From NCBI RefSeq assembly GCF_002379585.1, contig NZ_DFUE01000044.1, positions 1-16,958 on the forward strand: a DNA stretch of 16,958 nt, in the 5' to 3' direction. The stretch is from Pseudomonas sp. UBA4194. GTDB lineage: Bacteria > Pseudomonadota > Gammaproteobacteria > Pseudomonadales > Pseudomonadaceae. This document shows, piece after piece, positions 1 through 7,202 of this stretch. Below the pieces are notes generated by a model. It did no database searches, was not told where the DNA came from, and was given only the letters and a program-made list of their open reading frames with translations. Both the position numbers and the translations under genes were made by a program. Numbering within the stretch: position 1 is the stretch's first letter; the number at the start of each line of letters is the position of its first letter.

Positions 1-130
1 CGGCGGCGCTACAGATATACGCGATCTGCTTTTAGCCCCCTCTCCCCCAGGGAGAGGGAGCAGTACGGCGGCGCTACAGATATACGTGATCTGCTTTTAG
101 CTCCCTCTCCCTCAGGGAGAGGGCTGGGGT
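1..130. repeat. 65-bp tandem direct repeat with CCCTCTCCC palindrome
   Basis: Two near-identical units start at 1 and 66 (both begin CGGCGGCGCTACAGATATAC). They differ by only a few bases. Each unit ends in an inverted repeat, CCCTCTCCC facing GGGAGAGGG, at about 40-58 and 105-123. The second is followed by GCTGGGGTGAGGGG. This is an intergenic repeat lying 3' of the minus-strand quinone oxidoreductase gene. The hairpin could slow or end its transcription, but no T-run follows it on the minus strand. The array may extend left of the window. Confidence 0.75.
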
Positions 131-179
131 GAGGGGACCATCCACCACAAAACCCCCGGACACCCAGCCCACCCCACCC

Positions 180-1142
180 TCAACTCAAGCTCTCATCGAT
201 CACCAACACCACCTTCCCGGAAATCTGATTCCCCGCCAGCTCATCGAAAGCCGCCTCGGCATCGCTGATCGGAAACGTCCGAGCCAGTTGTGACTTCAAC
301 CGCCCTTCGGCAAACAGCGGCCACACATGCTGCCCCAGATCGCTGAGCAGATCCGCCTTGAACTGATCGTTGCGACTGCGCAGCGTCGAGCCCAGCAGAT
401 GCACGCGCTTGCCCAGCACCTGGGCCAGGTCCAGTTGGGCCTCACGCCCGCCCATCAGGCCGATCAGCACCCAACGACCGTCCAGGGCGATGACCTTGAG
501 GTTGGTCTCGCTGTAATTGGCGCCCACCGGATCGAGGATCACATCGAACGGACCGAAGTCCTTCAACCCGTCCAGGCCGTCGCCGCGCACTACCCCGCCC
601 TGGGCACCCAGCGCCTCGCAATAGGCCAGGCGTTCGGCCGAGCCGACGCTTACCCAGGTGGGATTGCCAAACGCCTTGCACAGCTGGATGGCGGCCGAAC
701 CGATGCCGCTGGCACCGGCGTGCAGCAACACCTTCTCGCCCGGCTGCAGGTCTGCCAATTGGAACAGGTTCAGCCAGACGGTCGCGTACACTTCGACGAT
801 GCCCGCTGCTTCGTGCAGGCTCAAGCCTTCCGGCACCGGCAACACGTGACGACCGTCCACCACCACCTCTTCGGCCATCCCGCCGCCGGCGAGCAAGGTA
901 CAGACGCGGTCACCCACTTGCCACGAAGAGCCTGCGCCCACCTCGCTGATCACCCCGGCGCATTCCAGGCCGAGGATATCGCTGGCACCGGGCGGCGGCG
1001 GGTAGAGCCCGGCGCGTTGCAGGAGGTCGGCGCGATTGAGACCCGCTGCGGCGACCTTAATCTTCACTTGACCTACGTCACAGTTCGGGCACGGTTGCTC
1101 AAGCCACTCCACATGTCCTTCAACGCCTTGCAATGCCTTCAC
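180..1142 (-). CDS. NAD(P)H:quinone oxidoreductase, PIG3/zeta-crystallin type (MDR superfamily)
   Basis: A 320-residue cytoplasmic medium-chain dehydrogenase/reductase, close to the family's usual length of about 325. The N-terminal GroES-like half contains the PIG3-type stretch YPPPPGASDILGLECAG (residues 47-63). The Rossmann half carries the NADPH loop HAGASGIGSAAIQL (141-154). The structural and catalytic zinc cysteines of alcohol dehydrogenases are absent, as expected for quinone reductases. The family reduces quinones with NADPH; the substrate here is unknown. The start is a GTG at 1142, chosen because GGAGG sits 5 bases upstream and the family N-terminus (V/M)KALQG begins there; the nearby ATG at 1153 is out of frame. 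The gene is divergent from prc. The exact substrate and any symbol such as qor remain inference. Confidence 0.9.
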   Translation of the reverse strand: MKALQGVEGHVEWLEQPCPNCDVGQVKIKVAAAGLNRADLLQRAGLYPPPPGASDILGLECAGVISEVGAGSSWQVGDRVCTLLAGGGMAEEVVVDGRHVLPVPEGLSLHEAAGIVEVYATVWLNLFQLADLQPGEKVLLHAGASGIGSAAIQLCKAFGNPTWVSVGSAERLAYCEALGAQGGVVRGDGLDGLKDFGPFDVILDPVGANYSETNLKVIALDGRWVLIGLMGGREAQLDLAQVLGKRVHLLGSTLRSRNDQFKADLLSDLGQHVWPLFAEGRLKSQLARTFPISDAEAAFDELAGNQISGKVVLVIDESLS

Positions 1143-1170
1143 GGTGCCTCCATAGTTGAGTCATGACTGA

Positions 1171-1196
1171 GCCCGGCGCCTTGGCACCGGGCTTTT
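1171..1196 (+). terminator. Intrinsic terminator-like hairpin in the qor/prc divergent region
   Basis: GCCCGG (1171-1176) pairs with CCGGGC (1187-1192), with a short inner GC/GC pair around a CTTG loop, followed by TTTT on the plus strand. It sits between two divergent genes, so no plus-strand gene ends here. It may be an attenuator in the prc leader, the end of a short unannotated transcript, or a relic. The T-run is short, so termination strength is uncertain. Confidence 0.5.
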
Positions 1197-1246
1197 CGCA
1201 TTATGTCCGGCTTCAACGGAACCGGCGAATTCAAAGACGGCCTAAT

Positions 1247-3361
1247 ATGCGTTATCAATTGCCCCAACGGCGAATCAGCATGAAGCATTTCATTCCTAGC
1301 AGTGCCCTGGCGCTGTGCATCGGCCTCGGCACCCTGTCGATGTCTGCCAGCAGTTTCGCCGCCAACAGCTGGGACAAACTTCAGCCGGATCGCGATGAAG
1401 TAGTGGCCAGCCTCAACGTCGTTGAGTTGCTCAAGCGCCACCACTACAGCAAACCGCCGTTGAACGATGCCCGCTCGGTCATCATCTATGACAGCTACAT
1501 CAAGCTGCTTGATCCATCGCGCAGTTATTTCACCGCCGCAGACATCGCCGAATTCGACAAGTGGAAGACGCAGTTCGACGACTTCCTCAAGAGCGGCAAC
1601 CTGGACCCGGGCTTTGTCATGTACAAACGCTACCTGGACCGAGTCAAGGCACGTCTGGATTTCGCCCTGGCCGAATTGGACAAGGGCGTCGACAAAATCG
1701 ACTTCACCGCCAAGGAAACCTTGCTGGTCGACCGCAAGGACGCTCCGTGGCTGAAGAACAGTGCCGAACTGGACGACCTGTGGCGCAAGCGCGTCAAGGA
1801 CGAGGTGCTGCGCCAGAAGATCGCTGGCAAAGACTCCAAGCAGATCCAGGAAACCCTGACCAAGCGCTACAAGAACCAGCTCGCGCGCCTCGATCAGACC
1901 CGCGCCGAAGATATCTTCCAGGCTTACATCAATACCTTCGCCCAGTCCTACGATCCCCACACCAATTACCTGTCGCCGGACAACGCGGAAAACTTCGATA
2001 TCAACATGAGCCTCTCGCTCGAAGGTATCGGTGCCGTGCTGCAGAGCGACAACGACCAGGTCAAGATCGTGCGCCTGGTGCCGGCCGGCCCTGCGGACAA
2101 GACCAAGCAGGTCGCGCCTGCCGACAAGATCATCGGTGTCGCCCAGGGTGACAAGGAAATGGTCGACGTGGTCGGCTGGCGCCTGGACGAAGTGGTCAAG
2201 CTGATCCGCGGGCCCAAGGGTTCCACCGTGCGCCTGGAAGTGATCCCGCACACCAACGCGCCGAACGATCAGACCAGCAAGATCGTGTCCATCACCCGCG
2301 AGGCGGTCAAACTCGAGGAGCAGGCGGCGAAGAAGTCGATCCTCAACCTCAAGGAAAATGGTCGCGACTACAAGCTGGGCGTGATCGAGATCCCCGCGTT
2401 CTATCTGGACTTCAAGGCGTTCCGCGCCGGCGACCCGGACTACAAGTCCACCACCCGTGACGTGAAGAAACTGCTCACCGAACTGCAGAAAGAGAAAGTC
2501 GACGGCGTGGTCATCGACCTGCGCAACAACGGCGGCGGCTCACTGCAGGAAGCCACCGAGCTGACCAGCCTGTTCATCGAGAAAGGCCCGACAGTATTGG
2601 TGCGCAACGCCGACGGTCGCGTCGATGTGCTCGAAGACGAAAACCCAGGGGCGTTCTACAAAGGTCCGATGGCGTTGCTGGTCAACCGCCTGTCGGCGTC
2701 GGCTTCGGAGATTTTCGCCGGTGCCATGCAGGACTACCACCGGGCGCTGATCATCGGCGGCCAGACCTTCGGCAAAGGCACGGTGCAAACCATCCAGCCG
2801 CTGAACCATGGCGAGCTGAAACTGACCCTGGCCAAGTTCTATCGCGTGTCCGGGCAGAGCACCCAGCACCAGGGCGTGCTGCCGGATATCGGCTACCCAT
2901 CGATCATCGACACCAAGGAAATCGGCGAAAGCGCCCTTCCCGAAGCGATGCCGTGGGACACCATCCGCCCGGCCATCAAGCCGGCCAGCGATCCGTTCAA
3001 GCCGTACCTGGCGCAACTGACCGCCGACCACGATGCGCGCACCGTGAAGGATCCCGAGTTCATCTACATCCGTGACCGCCTGGCCCTGGCCGAGCAACTG
3101 ATGAAAGAGAAGACCGTGAGCCTCAACGAAGCCGACCGGCGTGCCCAGCACACCGACATCGAGGCCAAGCAACTGGCGCTGGAAAACACCCGGCGCAAGG
3201 CCAAGGGCGAAGAGCCGCTCAAGGAACTGAAGAAAGAGGATGAGGAGGCGCTGGGCGCCGATCCGGAGAAGACCAAGCCGGAGGACGACGCCTACCTGGC
3301 CGAGACCGGACGCATCCTGCTCGACTACCTGAAGCTGAACACGTCGGTGGCGAAACATTGA
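1247..3361 (+). CDS. prc: Periplasmic C-terminal processing (tail-specific) protease Prc/Tsp, S41 family
   Basis: A 704-residue serine protease that degrades or trims envelope proteins from their C-termini. A signal peptide starts at the internal MKHFIPSS and ends near SSFA-ANS. After it come the Tsp N-terminal helical region, a PDZ domain around 'SLEGIGAVLQ...GWRLDEVVKLIRGPKG', the S41 protease core and a Lys/Glu-rich C-terminal DUF3340-type region. The Ser-Lys dyad is visible: in SASASEIFAG the middle serine is S485, D496 lies 11 residues later, and K510 is in TFGKGTVQ, matching the S430/D441/K455 spacing of E. coli Tsp. Two starts are possible: ATG 1247, with a weak AGACGG upstream, or ATG 1280, where the recognisable signal peptide begins (693 aa). 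In P. aeruginosa the homologue (AlgO/Prc) affects MucA turnover and alginate; whether it does so here is inference. Confidence 0.95.
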   Translation: MRYQLPQRRISMKHFIPSSALALCIGLGTLSMSASSFAANSWDKLQPDRDEVVASLNVVELLKRHHYSKPPLNDARSVIIYDSYIKLLDPSRSYFTAADIAEFDKWKTQFDDFLKSGNLDPGFVMYKRYLDRVKARLDFALAELDKGVDKIDFTAKETLLVDRKDAPWLKNSAELDDLWRKRVKDEVLRQKIAGKDSKQIQETLTKRYKNQLARLDQTRAEDIFQAYINTFAQSYDPHTNYLSPDNAENFDINMSLSLEGIGAVLQSDNDQVKIVRLVPAGPADKTKQVAPADKIIGVAQGDKEMVDVVGWRLDEVVKLIRGPKGSTVRLEVIPHTNAPNDQTSKIVSITREAVKLEEQAAKKSILNLKENGRDYKLGVIEIPAFYLDFKAFRAGDPDYKSTTRDVKKLLTELQKEKVDGVVIDLRNNGGGSLQEATELTSLFIEKGPTVLVRNADGRVDVLEDENPGAFYKGPMALLVNRLSASASEIFAGAMQDYHRALIIGGQTFGKGTVQTIQPLNHGELKLTLAKFYRVSGQSTQHQGVLPDIGYPSIIDTKEIGESALPEAMPWDTIRPAIKPASDPFKPYLAQLTADHDARTVKDPEFIYIRDRLALAEQLMKEKTVSLNEADRRAQHTDIEAKQLALENTRRKAKGEEPLKELKKEDEEALGADPEKTKPEDDAYLAETGRILLDYLKLNTSVAKH

Positions 3362-3414
3362 TGAGGTGATGGCACTTTAGTCATCAAATAGTCATCAAGC
3401 TGTCGTGAAATAGG

Positions 3415-3445
3415 GGCCCGCTGTGAGAACAGCGGGCCTTTTTTT
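3415..3445 (+). terminator. Strong Rho-independent terminator of prc
   Basis: A perfect 10-bp stem, GGCCCGCTGT (3415-3424) with ACAGCGGGCC (3429-3438), has a GAGA tetraloop and is followed by seven Ts. It lies 54 bases after the prc stop and separates prc from the cyclic-di-GMP gene. Confidence 0.93.
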
Positions 3446-3520
3446 GTGTGTGGTTTGGGTAGTGAGGGGGCCTGCCCACGCATCACTCAAATCAACCCCT
3501 GCACCCAAGGTAGCGACCCG

Positions 3521-5284
3521 ATGACCATCACCGAACAGCTCAGCGCACTGGGCATGATTCTCGCCCAAGGAAGTCTGCACAGCCTGTTCCAGCCCATCGT
3601 CTCGCTGTCGCAGCGGCAGATCCTCGGTTAGGAAGCGCTCAGTCGCGGCCCGTCGAACAGCCCCTTGCACTCGCCCATCAACCTGTTCGCCGTGGCCCGT
3701 CAGGCCGGCCAGCTCAATGAGCTGGAATTCGCCTGCCGCGAGACCGCCTGCCGGCGCTTCAGCGAGCAGCGCCTGGTCGGCAAGCTGTTCCTCAACGTTT
3801 CGCCCGAATCCCTGCTCGAGCCACTGCACCAAAACGGCCGTACCCTGCAACTGCTGCAACGCTTCGGTATCGCGCCCAGCCAGGTGGTCATAGAGCTGAC
3901 CGAACAGACACCCACCGATGACTTTCAACTGCTGTTCAATGCCCTGCATCACTATCGCGCCATGGGCTTCTCGATCGCCCTGGATGATCTGGGTGCCGGT
4001 TACTCCAGCCTGCGCCTGTGGTCCGAACTGCGTCCGGACTACGTGAAGATCGACCGCCATTTCATCGATGGCATTCACCAGGACGCCGTCAAACGCGAGT
4101 TCGTCGGTTCCATCCTGCAGATCGCCAAAGCCTCTCGCGCGCAGGTAATCGCCGAAGGCATCGAGCTGATCGAAGAGCTGGCCGTACTGACTGAAATGGG
4201 CGTCGATCTGGTGCAGGGCTATTTGCTCTGCCGACCTCAGGAAAACCCGCCGCGTGATGCCCGGCGCATGATCCCGCGGCAGGACAGCAGCAACCCATCG
4301 CTGAACGAGGAAGGCAGTGACCTGAGTGCCCTGATCAACGAGCAAGCGGCGGTCAATCGTGACACGCCCACCGCCGAGGTGTTGGAGGCGTTACGTCGCC
4401 AAGCCAATCTCAACTCGCTGGCGGTGTTGGGCCCCGACGATCATCCGTGTGGCATCGTCCATCGCCATTCGTTGTCGGATGCGCTGCTCAAGCCCTTTGC
4501 CACCGATCTGTTCGCCCGCAAGCCCATCAGCCGCTTGATGAGCGACGATTTTCTCGCCGTGGACATCGCTCAGTCTTTGCAGCAAGTCAGCCGTCTGCTC
4601 ACCAGCCGGGCGCGGCAGCGCATCGAAGAAGATTTCATCATTACCCAGAATGGTGAATACCTGGGGCTTGGCCGAGTCATCGATGTCCTGAAGTTGATTA
4701 CCGAGCTGACGATCCAGCAGGCACGGTATGCCAATCCGCTCACCTTGTTGCCGGGTAACGTGCCGATCCAGCAGTGCTTGACGCGGCTGTTGCAACAGCG
4801 TCGCGAGGCGATCATCTGCTACGTCGACATCGACAGCTTCAAGCCTTTCAACGATATCTATGGCTACGGGCGTGGAGATGAAGTGTTGTTGTGCCTGGCC
4901 CAGTGCCTGAGCGAGCGGGTGGACCCGAGCAGGGATTTCGTCGGGCATATCGGCGGCGATGATTTCATGTTGGTGATGAACCCCAGTGACTGGTGCCGCC
5001 GATTGACCCAACTGCAGGAAGACTTTCAGATTCAGTGCCGGCGTTTTTATCGGCCTGAACATATCGAAGCCGGGCGGTTTGTGTCCCATAACCGTCAGGG
5101 GCAACGTCAGGAATTCGATCTGTTGTCGCTGTCTATTGGTGTGGTGCACCTGCGGCCCGACGCCTGCGCCCGGCTGGACGGCAGCCAACTGGCGGAGATG
5201 GCTTCAGAGGCCAAGCATCTGGCCAAGGAAGTGTTGGGGTACAGTGTGCATGTGATCGACACGGAAATGGCAGTTCCGGCCTGA
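3521..5284 (+). pseudogene. EAL-CBS-GGDEF cyclic-di-GMP protein interrupted by one in-frame amber codon
   Basis: A reading frame of 587 positions is intact except for TAG at 3629-3631 (position 37). Relatives have tyrosine here in the signature [Y]-E-A-L-S-R-G. No base is gained or lost: both sides are in one frame, so a single substitution from TAC or TAT explains it. The EAL phosphodiesterase residues are otherwise present: E38 of EAL, N92, E125, D155-D156, K176, E212 and Q232. A CBS pair follows (about residues 275-415), then a GGDEF domain with the variant GGDDF at 478-482 and no clear RxxD inhibitory site. The start ATG 3521 has AAGG 9-10 bases upstream. Restart after the stop (for example TTG 3665) has no ribosome site and would lose the EAL motif. 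The protein should therefore be truncated unless the amber codon is read through. The neighbour order prc then EAL-GGDEF matches P. aeruginosa PA3257-PA3258, from memory. Confidence 0.85.
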
Positions 5285-5297
5285 TACCGAGGCGGTC

Positions 5298-5570
5298 CCA
5301 TCGCGGGTAGAACCCGCTCCCACAGGGATCTGTGCCAGGCCTGGGACCGGGGTGGTGCCATCGCGGGTGGAACCTGCTCCCACAGGGATCTATGCCAGGC
5401 TTGGGACCGGGGTGGTGCCATCGCGGGTAGAACCTGCTCCCACAGGGATCTGTGCCAGGCTTGGGACTGGGATGATCCCATCGCGGGTAGAACCCGCTCC
5501 CACAGGGATCTGTGCCAGGCTTGGGACCTGGGTGGTGCCATCGCGGGTAGAACCTGCTCCCATAATGATC
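5298..5570 (+). repeat. Array of five REP elements with a 60-bp period
   Basis: Five copies of the Pseudomonas REP core CCATCGCGGGTAGAACCCGC, each followed by TCCCACAGGG or a variant, begin at 5298, 5358, 5418, 5478 and 5538, exactly 60 bp apart. The spacers (GATCTGTGCCAGGCTTGGGAC and similar) are also conserved, so whole units were duplicated rather than inserted independently. Copies 2, 3 and 5 carry CCTGC in place of CCCGC, weakening one stem pair, and copy 5 is degenerate after CTCCCA. Such elements are moved by REP-associated tyrosine transposases (RAYT); none is encoded here. They fill the gap between two convergent genes. Confidence 0.92.
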
Positions 5571-5623
5571 TGTGCCAGGCTTGGAAACTGGCTACTGCAG
5601 GCCGCTGCGGCGGCGCGAATTGG

Positions 5624-5650
5624 GTGGGAGCGGGTTCTACCCGCGATGGG
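5624..5650 (-). repeat. REP element in inverted orientation
   Basis: GTGGGAGCGGGTTCTACCCGCGATGG is the reverse complement of the REP core found five times upstream. It closes the cluster and makes a REPIN-like inverted pair with the array. It lies 20 bases past the stop of the 123-aa gene and may protect or end both convergent transcripts. Confidence 0.88.
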
Positions 5651-5669
5651 GGCGCCGCGGTATCAAGCC

Positions 5670-6041
5670 CTACGAGGCACACTGCTCCGGGTAGCTGTAT
5701 TCGAACACCCGCACCACTTCCGAAGCATGCCACGACGCCGCTGCCACACCATCGGAAGGCCCGGAAAAACGCCCCAGCTTCTCCACACACTCAAAAAACC
5801 CGGTGCGTGGCAGGCGGCTGGCGCCCTGGCTGATCACCAAGGAACTGCGCAACGGCTGATCGGCTTTGGCATCGATCACCGCTAGGTGTTCGAGGGCCGC
5901 CGTGAGGGTCTGCATCGCGGGGGTCGGCAATTGCAGGCGTTCGAGCAATGCGCGATAGGTCAGCAGGTGACGTTGGCGCCGGGCGTGATCGAGTTCGCTC
6001 AACAGACCATCCCACTGCTGGCGACTGATGCGCACGCTCAT
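5670..6041 (-). CDS. Small conserved protein of unknown function, paired with the XRE regulator
   Basis: A 123-residue soluble protein with no signal peptide or membrane segment. I do not recognise a named family. Visible features are a basic N-terminal helix (RQQWDGLLSELDHARRQRHLLTYRALLERL, residues 8-36), a central helix AMQTLTAALEHLAVID, and a C-terminal half with SSLVIS...LPRTGFFECVEKLGR. The order 'TYR.LL ... PL..SLV.. ..LP..GFF' loosely resembles small proteins in which a winged-helix-like part precedes 'LTALVV...TGLPGEGF'; this is a weak visual likeness only. The start ATG 6041 overlaps the TGA of the regulator gene upstream as ATGA, so translation is probably coupled. The longer in-frame start at 6077 lies inside the regulator gene and is less likely. 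Confidence 0.75.
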   Translation of the reverse strand: MSVRISRQQWDGLLSELDHARRQRHLLTYRALLERLQLPTPAMQTLTAALEHLAVIDAKADQPLRSSLVISQGASRLPRTGFFECVEKLGRFSGPSDGVAAASWHASEVVRVFEYSYPEQCAS

Positions 6042-6379
6042 GAGGCCGCTCTCCAGCCCGGGACCCCCAACTCCCACGCCAGGCTACGCCTGATAGCGGC
6101 GTCCGGCTCGCGCTCACCGCTTTCGATCATACTCAGATAGGACGGGCTGATACCCACGGCCCGGGCCAGCTTGTCGATGGCAAGACCTTTGTCTTCGCGT
6201 AGATCGCGCAGCGCTGCGAAGTGGGGAAGTTCCGCGCTGCCGGCTTCAGTCGGTGCGGCTTCCAGCGTCGCCGCAGGCGCTTGAGCCACGCCTGCTGCTT
6301 TGAGCAACTGCTGATAGCGCTCCCACGGTACCACCGCATATTCCGGCTGGCCGTCGCGGCTGATGACCTGAATATCCAT
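6038..6379 (-). CDS. XRE-family helix-turn-helix regulator with antitoxin-like N-terminus
   Basis: 113 residues. The first 27 (MDIQVISRDGQPEYAVVPWERYQQLLK) resemble the short beta-strand/helix head common in Phd- or HigA-like antitoxins. An Ala-rich linker follows, then a HTH_3 domain at about 55-107 (LRDLREDKGLAIDKLARAVGISPSYLSMIESGEREPD). It probably binds DNA as a dimer. ATG 6379 is preferred over TTG 6385 because AGGGGG lies 8 bases upstream. The gene overlaps the downstream small gene by ATGA, and a perfect 8-bp dyad 36 bases upstream of its start suggests autoregulation. The order (antitoxin-like regulator, then a small unknown protein) recalls toxin-antitoxin operons, but the partner shows no known toxin motif, so a plain regulator pair is equally likely. 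Confidence 0.85.
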   Translation of the reverse strand: MDIQVISRDGQPEYAVVPWERYQQLLKAAGVAQAPAATLEAAPTEAGSAELPHFAALRDLREDKGLAIDKLARAVGISPSYLSMIESGEREPDAAIRRSLAWELGVPGWRAAS

Positions 6380-6414
6380 GTGCAACCCCCTGTAGAGTTA
6401 CCAATTGTGATCAG

Positions 6415-6435
6415 TTGGCATAGTCGTTATGCCAA
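6415..6435. promoter_or_regulatory. Operator-like inverted repeat upstream of the XRE gene
   Basis: TTGGCATA (6415-6422) and TATGCCAA (6428-6435) form a perfect 8-bp dyad with a 5-base centre. It lies in the AT-rich region just upstream of the regulator gene, in a position typical of an autorepressor operator. The promoter elements themselves are not clear. Confidence 0.6.
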
Positions 6436-6497
6436 TAATATTAACAGGGGATTGACGACAGCGGGGACGCGCATGTGTTCACTTGCTTACAAAGGCT

Positions 6498-6944
6498 TCA
6501 GCGATGGGACTTTTCCAGCTCCAACTCACCTTCACTGGCCGGAAGCCGCTCGACGATGCGCAATTTTTCCGGCGACTGGCGGTGGCGCCAGGCGCGAAAA
6601 CTGTCGAGCTCGTCGGACAAGGTTTTCATTACCCAAGCCAATACGGCAATGTCATCGAGCATCCCTACGCCCAGCAGCCAGTCGGGAATCGCATCGATAG
6701 GGCTGACGAAATAGATCAGGCCCGCCACGATGGACACCAATGCTTTTGGACTGATATTGCGGTATTCGCCTCGCCAGTAGGCCAGGCAAAGGGCTTGCAG
6801 CAGTTGTACATCCTCTTTCAAGGCGCCGAGGCGGTAACCCTTGCCCTTGCGCGCCACGGCAAAAATCAAGGCCGGCAGGCGACCGCGGCTCAGCAACCGC
6901 TCGGCAATGGGCAGGAAGCGAGTGAAATTCCAGGGTGCTTTCAT
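6498..6944 (-). CDS. DUF1232 (YkvA-family) small membrane protein
   Basis: 148 residues. The family hallmark YFVSPIDAIPDWLLGVGMLDDI is at residues 78-99, preceded by a hydrophobic stretch (ALVSIVAGLIYFV) and followed by a second one (IAVLAWVMKTL). The N-terminus is basic and the C-terminus is charged. The function of the family is not established. ATG 6944 is supported by GGAGG five bases upstream. It appears monocistronic: the next gene on the same strand starts at 6379, 118 bases beyond its stop. Its 5' region holds two facing DnaA boxes (6977-6999), which may link its expression to DnaA. Confidence 0.88.
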   Translation of the reverse strand: MKAPWNFTRFLPIAERLLSRGRLPALIFAVARKGKGYRLGALKEDVQLLQALCLAYWRGEYRNISPKALVSIVAGLIYFVSPIDAIPDWLLGVGMLDDIAVLAWVMKTLSDELDSFRAWRHRQSPEKLRIVERLPASEGELELEKSHR

Positions 6945-6972
6945 TGACCCTCCAGGCCTGAAAATGGAAACG

Positions 6973-7003
6973 AAGGTTATCCACAGTATTTGTGGATAAC
7001 CTT
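6973..7003. promoter_or_regulatory. Two facing consensus DnaA boxes in a 13-bp perfect palindrome
   Basis: TTATCCACA (6977-6985) and its reverse complement TGTGGATAA (6991-6999) are both perfect DnaA boxes, 5 bases apart. The palindrome extends to 13-bp arms (AAGGTTATCCACA, 6973-6985 and 6991-7003). It begins 29 bases upstream of the DUF1232 start, so it overlaps the 5' UTR or promoter of that gene. Binding by DnaA is inference from the consensus. Confidence 0.7.
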
Positions 7004-7066
7004 GTGAACAGAGACACTTTTACCGCCCCAAAGCCCCAGCGCTCAAGGGGCAGGCTCAAATCGGGC

Positions 7067-7088
7067 GTTTTTTACTCACATAAAAAAC
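7067..7088. repeat. AT-rich inverted repeat between the DUF1232 and fkl genes
   Basis: GTTTTTTA (7067-7074) and TAAAAAAC (7081-7088) flank CTCACA. Flanking G and C bases add two further pairs around one mismatch. It could be a weak bidirectional terminator, a binding site, or part of the nearby DnaA-box region. Confidence 0.4.
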
Positions 7089-7152
7089 CCCTGAAACCGT
7101 ATCGGCGGCGTGGGCCGGTCCTAAGGTGGACTGTAGGGCTGAAGTGGGGTTC

Positions 7153-7185
7153 AAAAAAAACGCCCCGTGGGCACGGGGCGTTTTT
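7153..7185 (-). terminator. Intrinsic terminator downstream of the FKBP gene
   Basis: CGCCCCGT (7161-7168) pairs with ACGGGGCG (7173-7180) around GGGC. On the minus strand the stem is followed by eight Ts (A-run 7153-7160), 18 bases after the fkl stop. Five Ts on the other side make it potentially bidirectional. Confidence 0.92.
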
Positions 7186-7202
7186 GGTGGTGCGAGGAAA
7201 GC

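Noticed and set aside
327..1166. Plus-strand open frame opposite the quinone oxidoreductase gene
   Set aside because: Antisense to a well-conserved enzyme, with His/Gln/Ala-rich composition typical of a shadow frame.
3446..3631. Separate 61-residue protein ending at the amber codon
   Set aside because: Its last 36 residues are the N-terminus of the EAL domain, so it is a fragment of the interrupted gene; the part before ATG 3521 is non-coding.
5298..5580. Possible CRISPR array, because repeats and spacers alternate regularly
   Set aside because: Spacers are nearly identical to one another and the repeat is a known Pseudomonas REP palindrome; no cas gene is nearby.
5107..5790. Minus-strand open frame encoding repeated AWHRSLWE-type units
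   Set aside because: The protein repeat is only the translation of the 60-bp REP array, and the frame also runs into the end of the cyclic-di-GMP gene.
6973..7088. Possible replication origin from DnaA boxes plus an AT-rich repeat
   Set aside because: Only two boxes and no dnaA, dnaN, gidA or rpmH neighbours; a regulatory or titration site is more plausible.
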